NCBI GenBank assembly: GCA_004211235.1
Contig: SEEY01000147.1
Coordinates: forward strand, 1-8,369
Reading direction: 5' to 3'
DNA from: Rubrivivax sp.
GTDB taxonomy: Bacteria; Pseudomonadota; Gammaproteobacteria; Burkholderiales; Burkholderiaceae
Length of the DNA stretch: 8,369 bases
In this document: positions 1 to 5,881 of the stretch, piece after piece
Layout of the letters: every line of letters starts with the position of its first letter
Numbering within the stretch: the first letter of the stretch is position 1
Position numbers and translations under genes: made by a program
The notes under the pieces: generated by a model
Database searches by the model: none
What the model was told of the DNA's origin: nothing
What the model saw: the letters and a program-made list of their open reading frames with translations, nothing else

Positions 1-14
1 CGCTGCAGGGCGGT

Positions 15-43
15 GAAAAAAGGGCGCTCCGCAGAGCGCCCTT
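15..43 (-). terminator. Intrinsic terminator of the TonB receptor gene
   Basis: Read on the minus strand this is a 10-bp perfect stem (AAGGGCGCTC / GAGCGCCCTT) with a 4-base loop (TGCG). It runs straight into a T-tract: six T's in total, the first two of which can pair in the stem. It begins 34 bases after the stop codon of the receptor gene. Stem, loop, T-tract and distance all fit a Rho-independent terminator. On the plus strand the T-rich side is only two bases long, so it should work mainly for leftward transcription. Positions 1-14 hold nothing recognisable. Confidence 0.9.
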
Positions 44-77
44 GGCGGGACGACGCATCAGGCCCGCGACCCGAAGC

Positions 78-2582
78 TCAGAAGCCGTAGCGAACGCGGG
101 CGCCGAAGGTGCGCTCGTCCTGCGCCGTGACGAACAATGCCTGCTGAGAGAAGTTGACCAGCGGCGTGAGGCTCAGGTTGACCGTGCGGCCCACCGTGAC
201 CCAGCCGCGGTTGTTCGTCAGGTTGCGCACGAAGAACTCCAGCGAGGTATTGCCCTTCTCGAAGCCCAGCCGGGTATCGAGGCGGTGATAGGCGTCGGTC
301 TGCCCGAAGTTGAAGTCCGTCTCCCACTGCTTGCCGACATAGGTCAGGTCGCCGCGCACGAAGCTGCTCCAGCCGTTGGGCAGGCCGATGCGGTAGGTGG
401 TGTTGGCGGACACGGTGACCTTGGGCACGCGTCCGAGGTCGTTGCCATCGAAGGCCACCGCGGTGCCGGTCAGCGCCAGCGCCCCGTTCGCGCCGTAGAC
501 CGACGAGCCGGCGGCGTTGAACTTGTCCCAGGTGGCGCGCTTCAGGTCCAGGTAGGCGCCGGCCGTCCAGTTGCCGGCGAGCTGGGCGTCGACCTGCAGC
601 TCCAGGCCGCGGATCTTGGCGTCGTTGCCGAAGGTCACGCCGGAGCCGGTGGCGGTGAACGGACAGGCCGTGGTGCCGGTGGTCGTGCCGCAGCTGGCCG
701 GGTTGAAGAGCGCGCTGGAGGACAGACGGTTCTTCCACTTCTGGTCGTACACGGCGAGCGAGTACTGCAGCGAGTCGGACACGCGCTGCTTCACGCCCAG
801 CTCGAAGGACTTGAGCTTGGGCTGCGGCGTGAAGTTGCCCAGATCCGGATAGAGGGTCTGCATGTAGGCCTTGCCCGCCGCCGAGGCATTGACGTAGCCC
901 GTGTTGACCGTCAGCGGCTGAACGCCGCGCGCGACGTTGGCGTAGATCGACAGGTCGGCACTCGGCTTGAAGCGCAGGGTCATGCGCGGCAGCCAGTTCT
1001 CCACCGTGTTGGAGAAGACGGTACCCGCAAAGGTCGTGGACTCGACCTTGTCCTTCTGGCGGCGGGTCTCGAAGGAGGCCGTGATCTGCTGGGTGATGTC
1101 GTACTCGACCGAGCCGTACAGCGCGGGCACCGACGAATCGAGGTTGAGGTAGTTGCCCGAGTCCCGCACCGCGGCGGTGGCGCCGTAGGCACTGTTCAGG
1201 TTGAGCTGCGAGAGCTGGTAGCGGGACTTGAAGTAACTCGCGCCGATGACACCGCGCAGGGCCGCGCGCGGGTTGGTGGACAGCCGCGCATCGACGGTCA
1301 GGTCGTTCGTCACATTGGTCTGCAACGCGTAGAAGGCCTGCACCTTGCTGCGGTCCAGGTCGAAGATGCTGACCGAGTCCGCTTCGTTGTAGCCGATGTT
1401 GAGGGAGGCCTCCATGTCATGGGGCAGCGAGTAGCCGGCCTGCGCCGACACACGCTTGATCTCGCGCGCCATGCCCCCGTGGTCCAGGCGCGGCGTCTTG
1501 GCCAGGAAGGGGTCGCTCAGGCTGTTGTTGACATAGGCGTTGTAGGCTGCGGCCGGGATGGCCGTGTTGGCATCGAAGACGCCGCTGCCCACGGTCTTGA
1601 ACGACGGGATGCTGCCGCAGAAGTAAGGCGTGCCCGGCGTGTACTGCACGCGGCCGCCATCACGGCCGATGCCGCTGAAGCTCGCGCCGGTGCAGCTGGT
1701 GTTGCCCGTGGCCGTGATGAAGCCGGTGGCGGGCATGGAGTCCTCGTCCTTCTGATAGTGGCCGCGGACGCGCACCCAGAGGTCGTCGGTGGGCGAGAAG
1801 TGCAAGGTGCCGGAGATGAATTTCGTGCTCTCCGCGCCCAGCTCGCCGCCATCGGTGGCGCGGTAGGTGGCCGCCTTGTTGCGCGAGCCGAACGAGATGC
1901 GGCCGTTCAGCAGGTTGTCCACCAGCGGCCCTTCGATGGTGACGTCGACATCGTTGGAACCGTGCTGGCTCAGCGAGGCGTTGACGGTGCCGCGCAGCGA
2001 GCCGGCCGGCGGCTTGGTGATGAAGTTGACGGCGCCGCCGAAGGTGCTGCGGCCGAAGAAGGCGTTCTGCGGGCCCTTGAGCACTTCAACCCGCGCCACG
2101 TCGGTCATGCCGATGCTGGAGACGCCGCCGGAGATGAAGATGCCGTCGATGAAGATGCCGCCCGAGTTGTCCCACGGGAAGTTCAGCTCGCCCTGCAGGC
2201 CGCGGAAGGTCGTCACGCCGAAGGCGCGGCCCTGGGCGCCCGAGCCCTGCGCCGAGCTGAAGTTGAAGCCGGCCTGCGTGGTCAGGTCCTTGATGTCGGT
2301 CGTGCCGCTGGCGCGCAGTTCCTTGTCCGAGAAGGACTGGATCGAGATCGGCACCTCGAGCAGCTTCTCGCTGCGCTTGCGCGCCGTGACGGTGACCGTC
2401 GGCAGCGCGTTGCTGGCCGTGGGCGCGGCCTCAGCCGGTGCTGCAGCGGCGGTTTCGGCCTGTGCGAACGCGGCGCTCGTCGACAGGGCACAGGCCAGCG
2501 CGATGGCGGTGGGCGCCAGCCATGGCTGGGTCTGCTTTGGCTGCTGAAGCTGCGATGTGCAGAGCGGTTGATGCGTTTGCAT
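78..2582 (-). CDS. TonB-dependent outer-membrane receptor
   Basis: An 834-residue outer-membrane beta-barrel receptor that would take up a scarce ligand using energy from TonB/ExbBD. A signal peptide with a long polar N-terminus spans about residues 1-42, with a hydrophobic stretch at 21-40 and likely cleavage near AFA-QA. A TonB-box-like stretch (PTVTVTARKR) lies at 61-70. The plug domain runs from about 73 to 190 and has the conserved RVEVLKGPQ (164-172) and a GGAVNFITK-type end. The rest is barrel and ends in RYGF with a terminal Phe, the usual barrel-assembly signal. Two Cys pairs in extracellular-loop-like regions may form disulfides. The plug follows the signal peptide almost directly, so there is no FecA-type signalling extension. 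The ATG at 2582-2580 was chosen over an upstream ATG at 2834 because the signal peptide starts here and GGAGA lies 6 bases before it. The ligand is unknown. The neighbours are catabolic enzymes rather than siderophore genes, which suggests an organic substrate (inference). Confidence 0.95.
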   Translation of the reverse strand: MQTHQPLCTSQLQQPKQTQPWLAPTAIALACALSTSAAFAQAETAAAAPAEAAPTASNALPTVTVTARKRSEKLLEVPISIQSFSDKELRASGTTDIKDLTTQAGFNFSSAQGSGAQGRAFGVTTFRGLQGELNFPWDNSGGIFIDGIFISGGVSSIGMTDVARVEVLKGPQNAFFGRSTFGGAVNFITKPPAGSLRGTVNASLSQHGSNDVDVTIEGPLVDNLLNGRISFGSRNKAATYRATDGGELGAESTKFISGTLHFSPTDDLWVRVRGHYQKDEDSMPATGFITATGNTSCTGASFSGIGRDGGRVQYTPGTPYFCGSIPSFKTVGSGVFDANTAIPAAAYNAYVNNSLSDPFLAKTPRLDHGGMAREIKRVSAQAGYSLPHDMEASLNIGYNEADSVSIFDLDRSKVQAFYALQTNVTNDLTVDARLSTNPRAALRGVIGASYFKSRYQLSQLNLNSAYGATAAVRDSGNYLNLDSSVPALYGSVEYDITQQITASFETRRQKDKVESTTFAGTVFSNTVENWLPRMTLRFKPSADLSIYANVARGVQPLTVNTGYVNASAAGKAYMQTLYPDLGNFTPQPKLKSFELGVKQRVSDSLQYSLAVYDQKWKNRLSSSALFNPASCGTTTGTTACPFTATGSGVTFGNDAKIRGLELQVDAQLAGNWTAGAYLDLKRATWDKFNAAGSSVYGANGALALTGTAVAFDGNDLGRVPKVTVSANTTYRIGLPNGWSSFVRGDLTYVGKQWETDFNFGQTDAYHRLDTRLGFEKGNTSLEFFVRNLTNNRGWVTVGRTVNLSLTPLVNFSQQALFVTAQDERTFGARVRYGF

Positions 2583-2588
2583 GCTTGT

Positions 2589-2593
2589 TCTCC
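2589..2593 (-). promoter_or_regulatory. Ribosome binding site of the TonB receptor gene
   Basis: On the minus strand GGAGA stands 6 bases before the ATG at 2582-2580. It decides the start: the frame stays open for 84 more codons upstream, but those codons give an Arg/Ser/Pro-rich stretch with no domain character, and the signal peptide begins at this ATG. Confidence 0.75.
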
Positions 2594-2770
2594 GGGAGGG
2601 TAGAGAGGACCGTGACGTGGTGGTTCGGGCGGGGCTGCCCGGTCGGGAATGCCGGCTGAGCTGTGGGTTCCTGCTCGGGTTCGACGCGAATGTAGGCAGC
2701 CGTGGTACTGCGCGCCTTCTTCCGTTTTTCGACGCTCGGCAGGTGGATAAGTGGCCGGATCGGGCTTCCT

Positions 2771-2791
2771 GGCACGCTGCATCGCAGTGCC
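2771..2791. repeat. Imperfect inverted repeat (hairpin or operator candidate)
   Basis: GGCAC-GC-TGC-ATC-GCA-GTGCC forms a GGCAC/GTGCC stem and a TGC/GCA stem around a 3-base loop, with a 2-base bulge on one side. It lies about 60 bases past the monooxygenase stop and about 190 bases before the receptor start. No T-tract follows on either strand, so it is not a standard terminator. It could be an mRNA-stabilising hairpin at the end of the monooxygenase message or a protein binding site, and its function is not shown. Confidence 0.35.
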
Positions 2792-2850
2792 CGGAATCAC
2801 CTCGGCCGTGCCTGATGCCCCAGCCTGGCGACACCCGGCGCGGCCTTCAC

Positions 2851-4056
2851 TCAGGCGATGGCTGCGGCCTGTTCGAGGCTGGTGAACATCGACTGCTTGA
2901 GCAGATAGGTGCGGCGCGCGGCGCTGTCGTTCATCAGCTTGTTCATCGCCTCGCTGCGCTGCGCACGCGCATTGGCCCAGCCATCGCGCATCAGGCGCGT
3001 GTTCTCGATCGTCTGCGCCTGCACGAAGTCATGCGTGATGGTGCGGCGCTGGCGCTCGTACAGCGCGACCTGCCCGGCAGCATCGGCGCCATGGCGCAGC
3101 ACGCGCACCAGCTTCTCGCTGGCATTGACGGCGTCGTGGATGCCGCTGTTCATGCCGAAGCCGCCCATGGGGCTGTTCAGGTGGGCCGAATCGCCGACCA
3201 GCAGGATGCGGCCCACCGCGAAGCGTTCGCAGACGCGCTGGTGCGCGCGGTAGATCGTGCGGTGGCGCGTGACGATGTCGCACTCGCGGCCCAGCATGCG
3301 GCCGAACACACCGTTCTTGTAGTCGTCGGACACCAGCTGCTCGTCGGTGAGGTCGGTGGGCGCCGGCACGAGGATGCGCCACAGCCCGGGCACGCGCAGC
3401 ACCACCATCCACTCCTGCGGGTCGGAGATGTAGTTGACGTAGCTGAGGCCGTCGAAGGCCTCCTCGATGGGATGCTCGGTGGAGAAGCAGACGAACTTCT
3501 CGTCGTAGGTGAAGCCGGGGAACTGCAGGCCCAGCACCTTGCGCACCACGCTGCTGGCGCCGTCGGCGGCAATGAGGTGGCGGGCGCGCCAGCGCTCCAC
3601 CGTGTTGGCACTCTCGACATAGGCGGTCACGCCATCGGCGTCCTGCTCGACGAACAGCACTCGCTGGCCCTGCAGCACCGTGGCGCTGGGCTGGCGCTTG
3701 AGCTGCCCGACGATGTCGGCCGTCACGCGGTGCTGCTCGCACTGGATGCGGAACGGGAAGCGCGTGCGGTCGGCGATCTCGCCCATGTCGAAAGAGAACA
3801 CCTCGCCCGTCTGGCGGTCGCGGTACTGGTAGACGGGGGCCTTCAGGCCCTGGCCGAACAGCGTGTCGGCGGCGCCCAGGTCGCTGAGGATTTCCAGCGT
3901 CGGCGCGTGATAGGTGGAGGCGCGCAGGTCGGTGGCGCTGCTGGACAGCGGCTCGATGGCGGCCACGGCGATGCCCTGGCGGGCCAGCGAGAGAGCGGCG
4001 GTGGCGCCGACCGGCCCGAGACCGGCGACCAGCACCTCGGTGTCGTGAGTGATCAT
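2851..4056 (-). CDS. FAD-dependent monooxygenase (class A aromatic hydroxylase type)
   Basis: A 401-residue cytoplasmic flavoprotein of the FAD_binding_3 / UbiH-like family (COG0654 type). Known members use NAD(P)H and O2 to hydroxylate aromatic or heteroaromatic rings. The Rossmann dinucleotide motif is at the N-terminus (VLVAGLGPVG, glycines 12, 14 and 17), with the acidic ribose-binding residue of AAIEP at 35. The DG motif is at 165-166 (AADGASSVVR). The FAD pyrophosphate/ribityl GD motif is at 288-289 (GDSAHLNSPMGGFGMNSG). The length fits the short family form without the C-terminal thioredoxin-like domain of phenol hydroxylases. Two upstream in-frame ATGs exist, at 4095 and 4116. The 4095 start has GGGAG 5 bases before it, but codons between 4095 and 4056 lose the G/C third-position bias, and the fold begins right after the 4056 ATG, so I chose 4056. 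The gene is divergent from the cytochrome/hydrolase genes, consistent with shared control. The substrate is unknown; MhpA-, NicC- or salicylate-hydroxylase-like roles all remain possible. Confidence 0.9.
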   Translation of the reverse strand: MITHDTEVLVAGLGPVGATAALSLARQGIAVAAIEPLSSSATDLRASTYHAPTLEILSDLGAADTLFGQGLKAPVYQYRDRQTGEVFSFDMGEIADRTRFPFRIQCEQHRVTADIVGQLKRQPSATVLQGQRVLFVEQDADGVTAYVESANTVERWRARHLIAADGASSVVRKVLGLQFPGFTYDEKFVCFSTEHPIEEAFDGLSYVNYISDPQEWMVVLRVPGLWRILVPAPTDLTDEQLVSDDYKNGVFGRMLGRECDIVTRHRTIYRAHQRVCERFAVGRILLVGDSAHLNSPMGGFGMNSGIHDAVNASEKLVRVLRHGADAAGQVALYERQRRTITHDFVQAQTIENTRLMRDGWANARAQRSEAMNKLMNDSAARRTYLLKQSMFTSLEQAAAIA

Positions 4057-4057
4057 T

Positions 4058-4071
4058 GAAGGAATGCCTTC
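4058..4071 (-). repeat. Small hairpin at the monooxygenase start
   Basis: GAAGG-AATG-CCTTC is a perfect 5-bp inverted repeat with a 4-base loop, just upstream of the ATG at 4056. On the minus strand most of the only Shine-Dalgarno-like run before this ATG (GGAAGG, 10 bases away) lies inside the stem. It may weaken initiation at 4056, or it may lie within coding sequence if 4095 is the true start. Confidence 0.35.
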
Positions 4072-4126
4072 CAGGCTGCAGGGGAGATGGGCCATCCTGA
4101 CTCCCGGTGGCTGCACGGTCTTGCCT

Positions 4127-4142
4127 GGACGCGCGGCCGTCC
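4127..4142. repeat. Inverted repeat GGACG-N6-CGTCC
   Basis: A perfect 5-bp inverted repeat with a 6-base spacer inside the divergent control region, about 30 bases upstream of the alternative monooxygenase start at 4095. Its size suits a dimeric repressor half-site pair, but short GC-rich inverted repeats are common by chance in DNA of this composition. Confidence 0.25.
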
Positions 4143-4212
4143 ATCAGGCGGATAGGCCCGGACGTGCCGGGAAGCCGGCGCACCGTCCTCAGTTGCCGCA
4201 GCGTGAACAAGC

Positions 4213-4260
4213 CGGCACGGCACACCCGGCCGGCACACCCTGCCCACCTAGCATCGGCAC
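4213..4260. repeat. CGGCAC repeat cluster with a 10-bp direct repeat
   Basis: CGGCACACCC occurs twice as a direct repeat (4218-4227 and 4231-4240), 13 bases start to start. The core CGGCAC occurs four times on the plus strand, at 4213, 4218, 4231 and 4255, and its reverse complement GTGCCG at 4164. All lie between about 35 and 135 bases upstream of the cytochrome c start, where an activator or repressor would bind. This is an operator candidate; no binding protein can be named. Confidence 0.4.
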
Positions 4261-4296
4261 CGACCCGCGTTCCGGGACTCCTCCAAAGGTATCGAC

Positions 4297-4701
4297 ATGC
4301 TGCTGAAGACCTTGCGCCCTGCCCCCTTCGGCGCCGCCGTGCTGCTCGCCCTGCTGGCCACCGGCGCCGCATCGGCACAACCGGCCGTCGATGCCGCCAG
4401 CATCGCCAGGGGCAAGCGTCTGTTCATGCGCTGCGCGGCCTGTCACGACACGGGCGACAGCGGCGCGGCGCGCATCGGCCCGCACCTGAAAGGCCTGGTC
4501 GGGCGGCCCATGGGCAGCGTGGCGGGCTACGGCTACTCGCCGGCGATGAAGGCCCAGAGCCAGGTCTGGGACGAGGCGCAGCTGAACGCCTGGCTCACCC
4601 GCCCCGCCGCCGTCGTGCCGGGGACGACGATGGCCTTCATCGGCATGCCCGATGCCGCCGAGCGCAAGGCGCTGATCGACTACCTGCGCACCGTGAAGTG
4701 A
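4297..4701 (+). CDS. Periplasmic class I cytochrome c (c2/c550-like)
   Basis: A 134-residue precursor of a small soluble monoheme cytochrome c. A clear signal peptide (residues 1-27, leucine/alanine-rich core, cleavage ASA-Q) sends it to the periplasm, leaving about 107 residues. The heme attachment motif CAACH is at 46-50. The class I pattern continues with IGPHLKGLVGRPMGSVAGYG (60-79) and Met112 in PGTTMAF as the likely second axial ligand. AAAGG lies 7 bases before the ATG. It would carry electrons from a periplasmic or membrane dehydrogenase to the terminal oxidase. No such dehydrogenase is in the window, and the cytoplasmic FAD monooxygenase next door would normally use NAD(P)H, so its partner is probably outside the window (inference). 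It is the first gene of the rightward set. The next gene starts 85 bases later, beyond two GC-rich hairpins without a T-tract. Confidence 0.93.
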   Translation: MLLKTLRPAPFGAAVLLALLATGAASAQPAVDAASIARGKRLFMRCAACHDTGDSGAARIGPHLKGLVGRPMGSVAGYGYSPAMKAQSQVWDEAQLNAWLTRPAAVVPGTTMAFIGMPDAAERKALIDYLRTVK

Positions 4702-4720
4702 CGGAGCCCCTCGCCCAGCG

Positions 4721-4738
4721 TCGCGTCGCTGGACGCGA
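4721..4738 (+). repeat. GC-rich hairpin after the cytochrome c gene
   Basis: TCGCGTC-GCTG-GACGCGA is a perfect 7-bp stem with a 4-base loop, 19 bases after the cytochrome stop. No T-tract follows, so it is not a standard intrinsic terminator. It could stabilise the 3' end of the cytochrome message, or partly attenuate read-through so that the cytochrome is made in excess over the downstream enzymes. Confidence 0.4.
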
Positions 4739-4749
4739 GCGAGTCCCAG

Positions 4750-4772
4750 CGGGCCGGCTTGGGAGCGGCCCG
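4750..4772 (+). repeat. Second GC-rich hairpin before the VOC gene
   Basis: CGGGCC (4750-4755) and GGCCCG (4767-4772) can pair around an 11-base loop. The structure ends 14 bases before the VOC gene start. The loop holds the only Shine-Dalgarno-like GGGAG nearby, but that is too far from the ATG to serve it. A chance structure is possible at this GC content. Confidence 0.25.
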
Positions 4773-4786
4773 GCGCTCGGCCCGAA

Positions 4787-5803
4787 ATGCAGCCGCCTGA
4801 TCCGCCGCTGATGTCCGCCGTGACCACTCGCGGGTTCCAGATCGCCGGCTTCAGTGAAGCCGTCCTGATCGTCCGCGACGAGCGGCCGCACCTGGACTGC
4901 TGGGTAGGCAACGGCGGCTGGGTCGTTCGTCACCAGGGCACGGTCGACCCGCATCTGCTGGCCGCCTGGGGCCGCCCCGGCGCCATCGGCCAGGAATGGC
5001 TGCTCGCCCATCCCGACTGCGACACCGGCTTCGTGCGCCTGCTGCGCCTGGAGGGCGCCGGCCCGCAACAGGATATCCGCGCCGACGACCAGTGCTGGGA
5101 CAGCGGCGGCATCTTCGACCTCAATGTGCGCGTGCTGGACGTGGACGCCATGGCCGCGCGCATGCGGGCGCTGCAGTGGCATGGCGTGGCGCCGCCCGTC
5201 GCCTGGGACTTCGGCACGCTCGGCGTCAAGGAATGGCTGGTTCGCGGGCCGGACAACGTGCGCCTGGCGCTGATCGAGCGCCTGCATCCCCCGCTGGTGG
5301 GCTTCGACCATTTGCGCGACTTCAGCCAGGTCTTCAATTCCAGCCAGATCGTGCGCGACGTGGATGTGGCGCTGGCCTTCTACCGCGACGTGCTCGGCTT
5401 CCAGATCGCCTCGCGCTACGCGTCGCCCGGCTTCGCGCCCGGGCCCAACCTGTTCGGCGCGCCGCCGGGCCTGGCGTCGCAGATCGGGCTGACGCTGTGC
5501 ATCGTCCATCCGCAGGGCCAGGTGGAGGGCTCGGTGGAGCTGGTGGCCGCGCCCGGCGCCGGTGGGCGCGACCTGTCCGCCGACGCCGGCCCGCCGCATT
5601 TCGGCATGGCGACGCTGCGCTTTCCCACGCGCGGCATCGACGCACTGGCCCGACATGTCGAGGCCACCGGCCATCCGCTCGCGATGCCGCCCACCACGGT
5701 CACGCTGTCACCGCATGGCGACGTGCGCCTGCTGGCGCTGCGCGCGCCGGACGGCGCCTGGCTGGAGTTCTTCGAGGCCGCGACGCCGGTGCTCGCAGGC
5801 TGA
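4787..5803 (+). CDS. Two-domain VOC-superfamily protein (glyoxalase/dioxygenase fold)
   Basis: A 338-residue cytoplasmic protein with two vicinal-oxygen-chelate modules. The first (about 17-167) is weakly conserved. The second (about 180-332) has the typical VRDVDVALAFYRDVLGF (188-204) and a closing PDGAWLEFFE (321-330). Family members include type I extradiol ring-cleaving dioxygenases, glyoxalases and isomerases, and the two-module build and length match the extradiol group. In the second module the two metal-type glutamates are visible (Glu251 in SVELV, Glu327 in WLEFF). The expected histidines are not at the usual places: Asn185/Gln187 stand at the first and Met274 at the second, with His271 three residues away. 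A ring-cleavage role is therefore plausible from context but not shown. The first ATG has no clear Shine-Dalgarno sequence, and an in-frame ATG at 4811 would remove 8 residues equally well. The gene sits between the cytochrome and cysteine hydrolase genes. Confidence 0.85.
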   Translation: MQPPDPPLMSAVTTRGFQIAGFSEAVLIVRDERPHLDCWVGNGGWVVRHQGTVDPHLLAAWGRPGAIGQEWLLAHPDCDTGFVRLLRLEGAGPQQDIRADDQCWDSGGIFDLNVRVLDVDAMAARMRALQWHGVAPPVAWDFGTLGVKEWLVRGPDNVRLALIERLHPPLVGFDHLRDFSQVFNSSQIVRDVDVALAFYRDVLGFQIASRYASPGFAPGPNLFGAPPGLASQIGLTLCIVHPQGQVEGSVELVAAPGAGGRDLSADAGPPHFGMATLRFPTRGIDALARHVEATGHPLAMPPTTVTLSPHGDVRLLALRAPDGAWLEFFEAATPVLAG

Positions 5804-5813
5804 TCAGCCGCCC

Positions 5814-5840
5814 GGCCGGCTTTGTCGCTGCCGACCGGCC
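5814..5840 (+). repeat. Inverted repeat between VOC and cysteine hydrolase genes
   Basis: GGCCGG (5814-5819) and CCGGCC (5835-5840) can pair around a 15-base loop, 10 bases after the VOC stop. The loop overlaps the -35-like element of the possible internal promoter. No T-tract follows. It could be an operator or a chance GC-rich repeat. Confidence 0.25.
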
Positions 5841-5850
5841 TGCCTATCGT
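5822..5850 (+). promoter_or_regulatory. Candidate internal sigma-70 promoter for the three hydrolase genes
   Basis: TTGTCG (5822-5827) and TATCGT (5845-5850) are separated by exactly 17 bases and each matches 4 of 6 consensus positions. They lie in the 78-base gap before the cysteine hydrolase gene, giving a leader of about 25 bases. It is the best-spaced promoter-like pair I found in the noncoding parts of the window, and it would let the three hydrolase genes be expressed apart from the cytochrome and VOC genes. It rests on pattern only. Confidence 0.35.
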
Positions 5851-5869
5851 TCCCCGAGGACGAGCGACC

Positions 5870-5875
5870 AAGGAG
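5870..5875 (+). promoter_or_regulatory. Ribosome binding site of the cysteine hydrolase gene
   Basis: AAGGAG stands 6 bases before the ATG at 5882 and is the strongest Shine-Dalgarno sequence in the window. It fixes that start against an in-frame ATG at 5822, which would add 20 residues running across the promoter-like region and would include this site. Confidence 0.85.
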
Positions 5876-5881
5876 CGACGC

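Larger units (their letters stand above)
2583..2850 (-). other. Intergenic gap between monooxygenase and receptor genes
   Basis: 268 bases lie between the stop of the monooxygenase gene and the start of the receptor gene, both read leftward. I see no convincing gene here. Frames are open on both strands, but their translations are Arg/Pro/Ala-rich without domain features. There is no T-tract terminator after the monooxygenase stop, so read-through into the receptor gene is possible. The length leaves room for a separate receptor promoter, but I found no good -35/-10 pair. The only distinct structure is the imperfect inverted repeat at 2771-2791. Confidence 0.5.
4057..4296. promoter_or_regulatory. 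Divergent control region between monooxygenase and cytochrome c genes
   Basis: A 240-base noncoding stretch between two divergently read genes, so it should hold promoters for both directions. It contains an inverted repeat GGACG-N6-CGTCC (4127-4142), an imperfect inverted repeat GTGCCGG...CCGGCGCAC (4164-4183) and a cluster of CGGCAC repeats (4213-4260). I could not find a convincing sigma-70 -35/-10 pair on either strand. An LTTR-, MarR- or TetR-type operator is plausible, but no regulator gene is in the window. If the monooxygenase starts at 4095 instead of 4056, the region shrinks accordingly. Confidence 0.55.

Noticed and set aside
42..2603. An 853-codon open frame on the plus strand opposite the whole receptor gene
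   Set aside because: Its translation is Arg/Gly/Ala/Val-rich with no domain pattern, as expected for the antisense of GC-rich coding DNA. The receptor on the other strand has a signal peptide, plug motifs and a terminator.
2742..2750. GGTGGATAA, 8 of 9 bases of a DnaA box
   Set aside because: It is a single copy with no AT-rich stretch or further boxes, so there is no sign of a replication origin.
2769..2786. TGGCACG resembling half of a sigma-54 promoter
   Set aside because: The required TTGCA at the right spacing is absent, and it points away from the receptor gene.
2581..4059. A 492-codon open frame on the plus strand opposite the monooxygenase
   Set aside because: The composition is Ala/Gly/His/Val-rich and featureless. 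The opposite strand carries all three FAD motifs in order.
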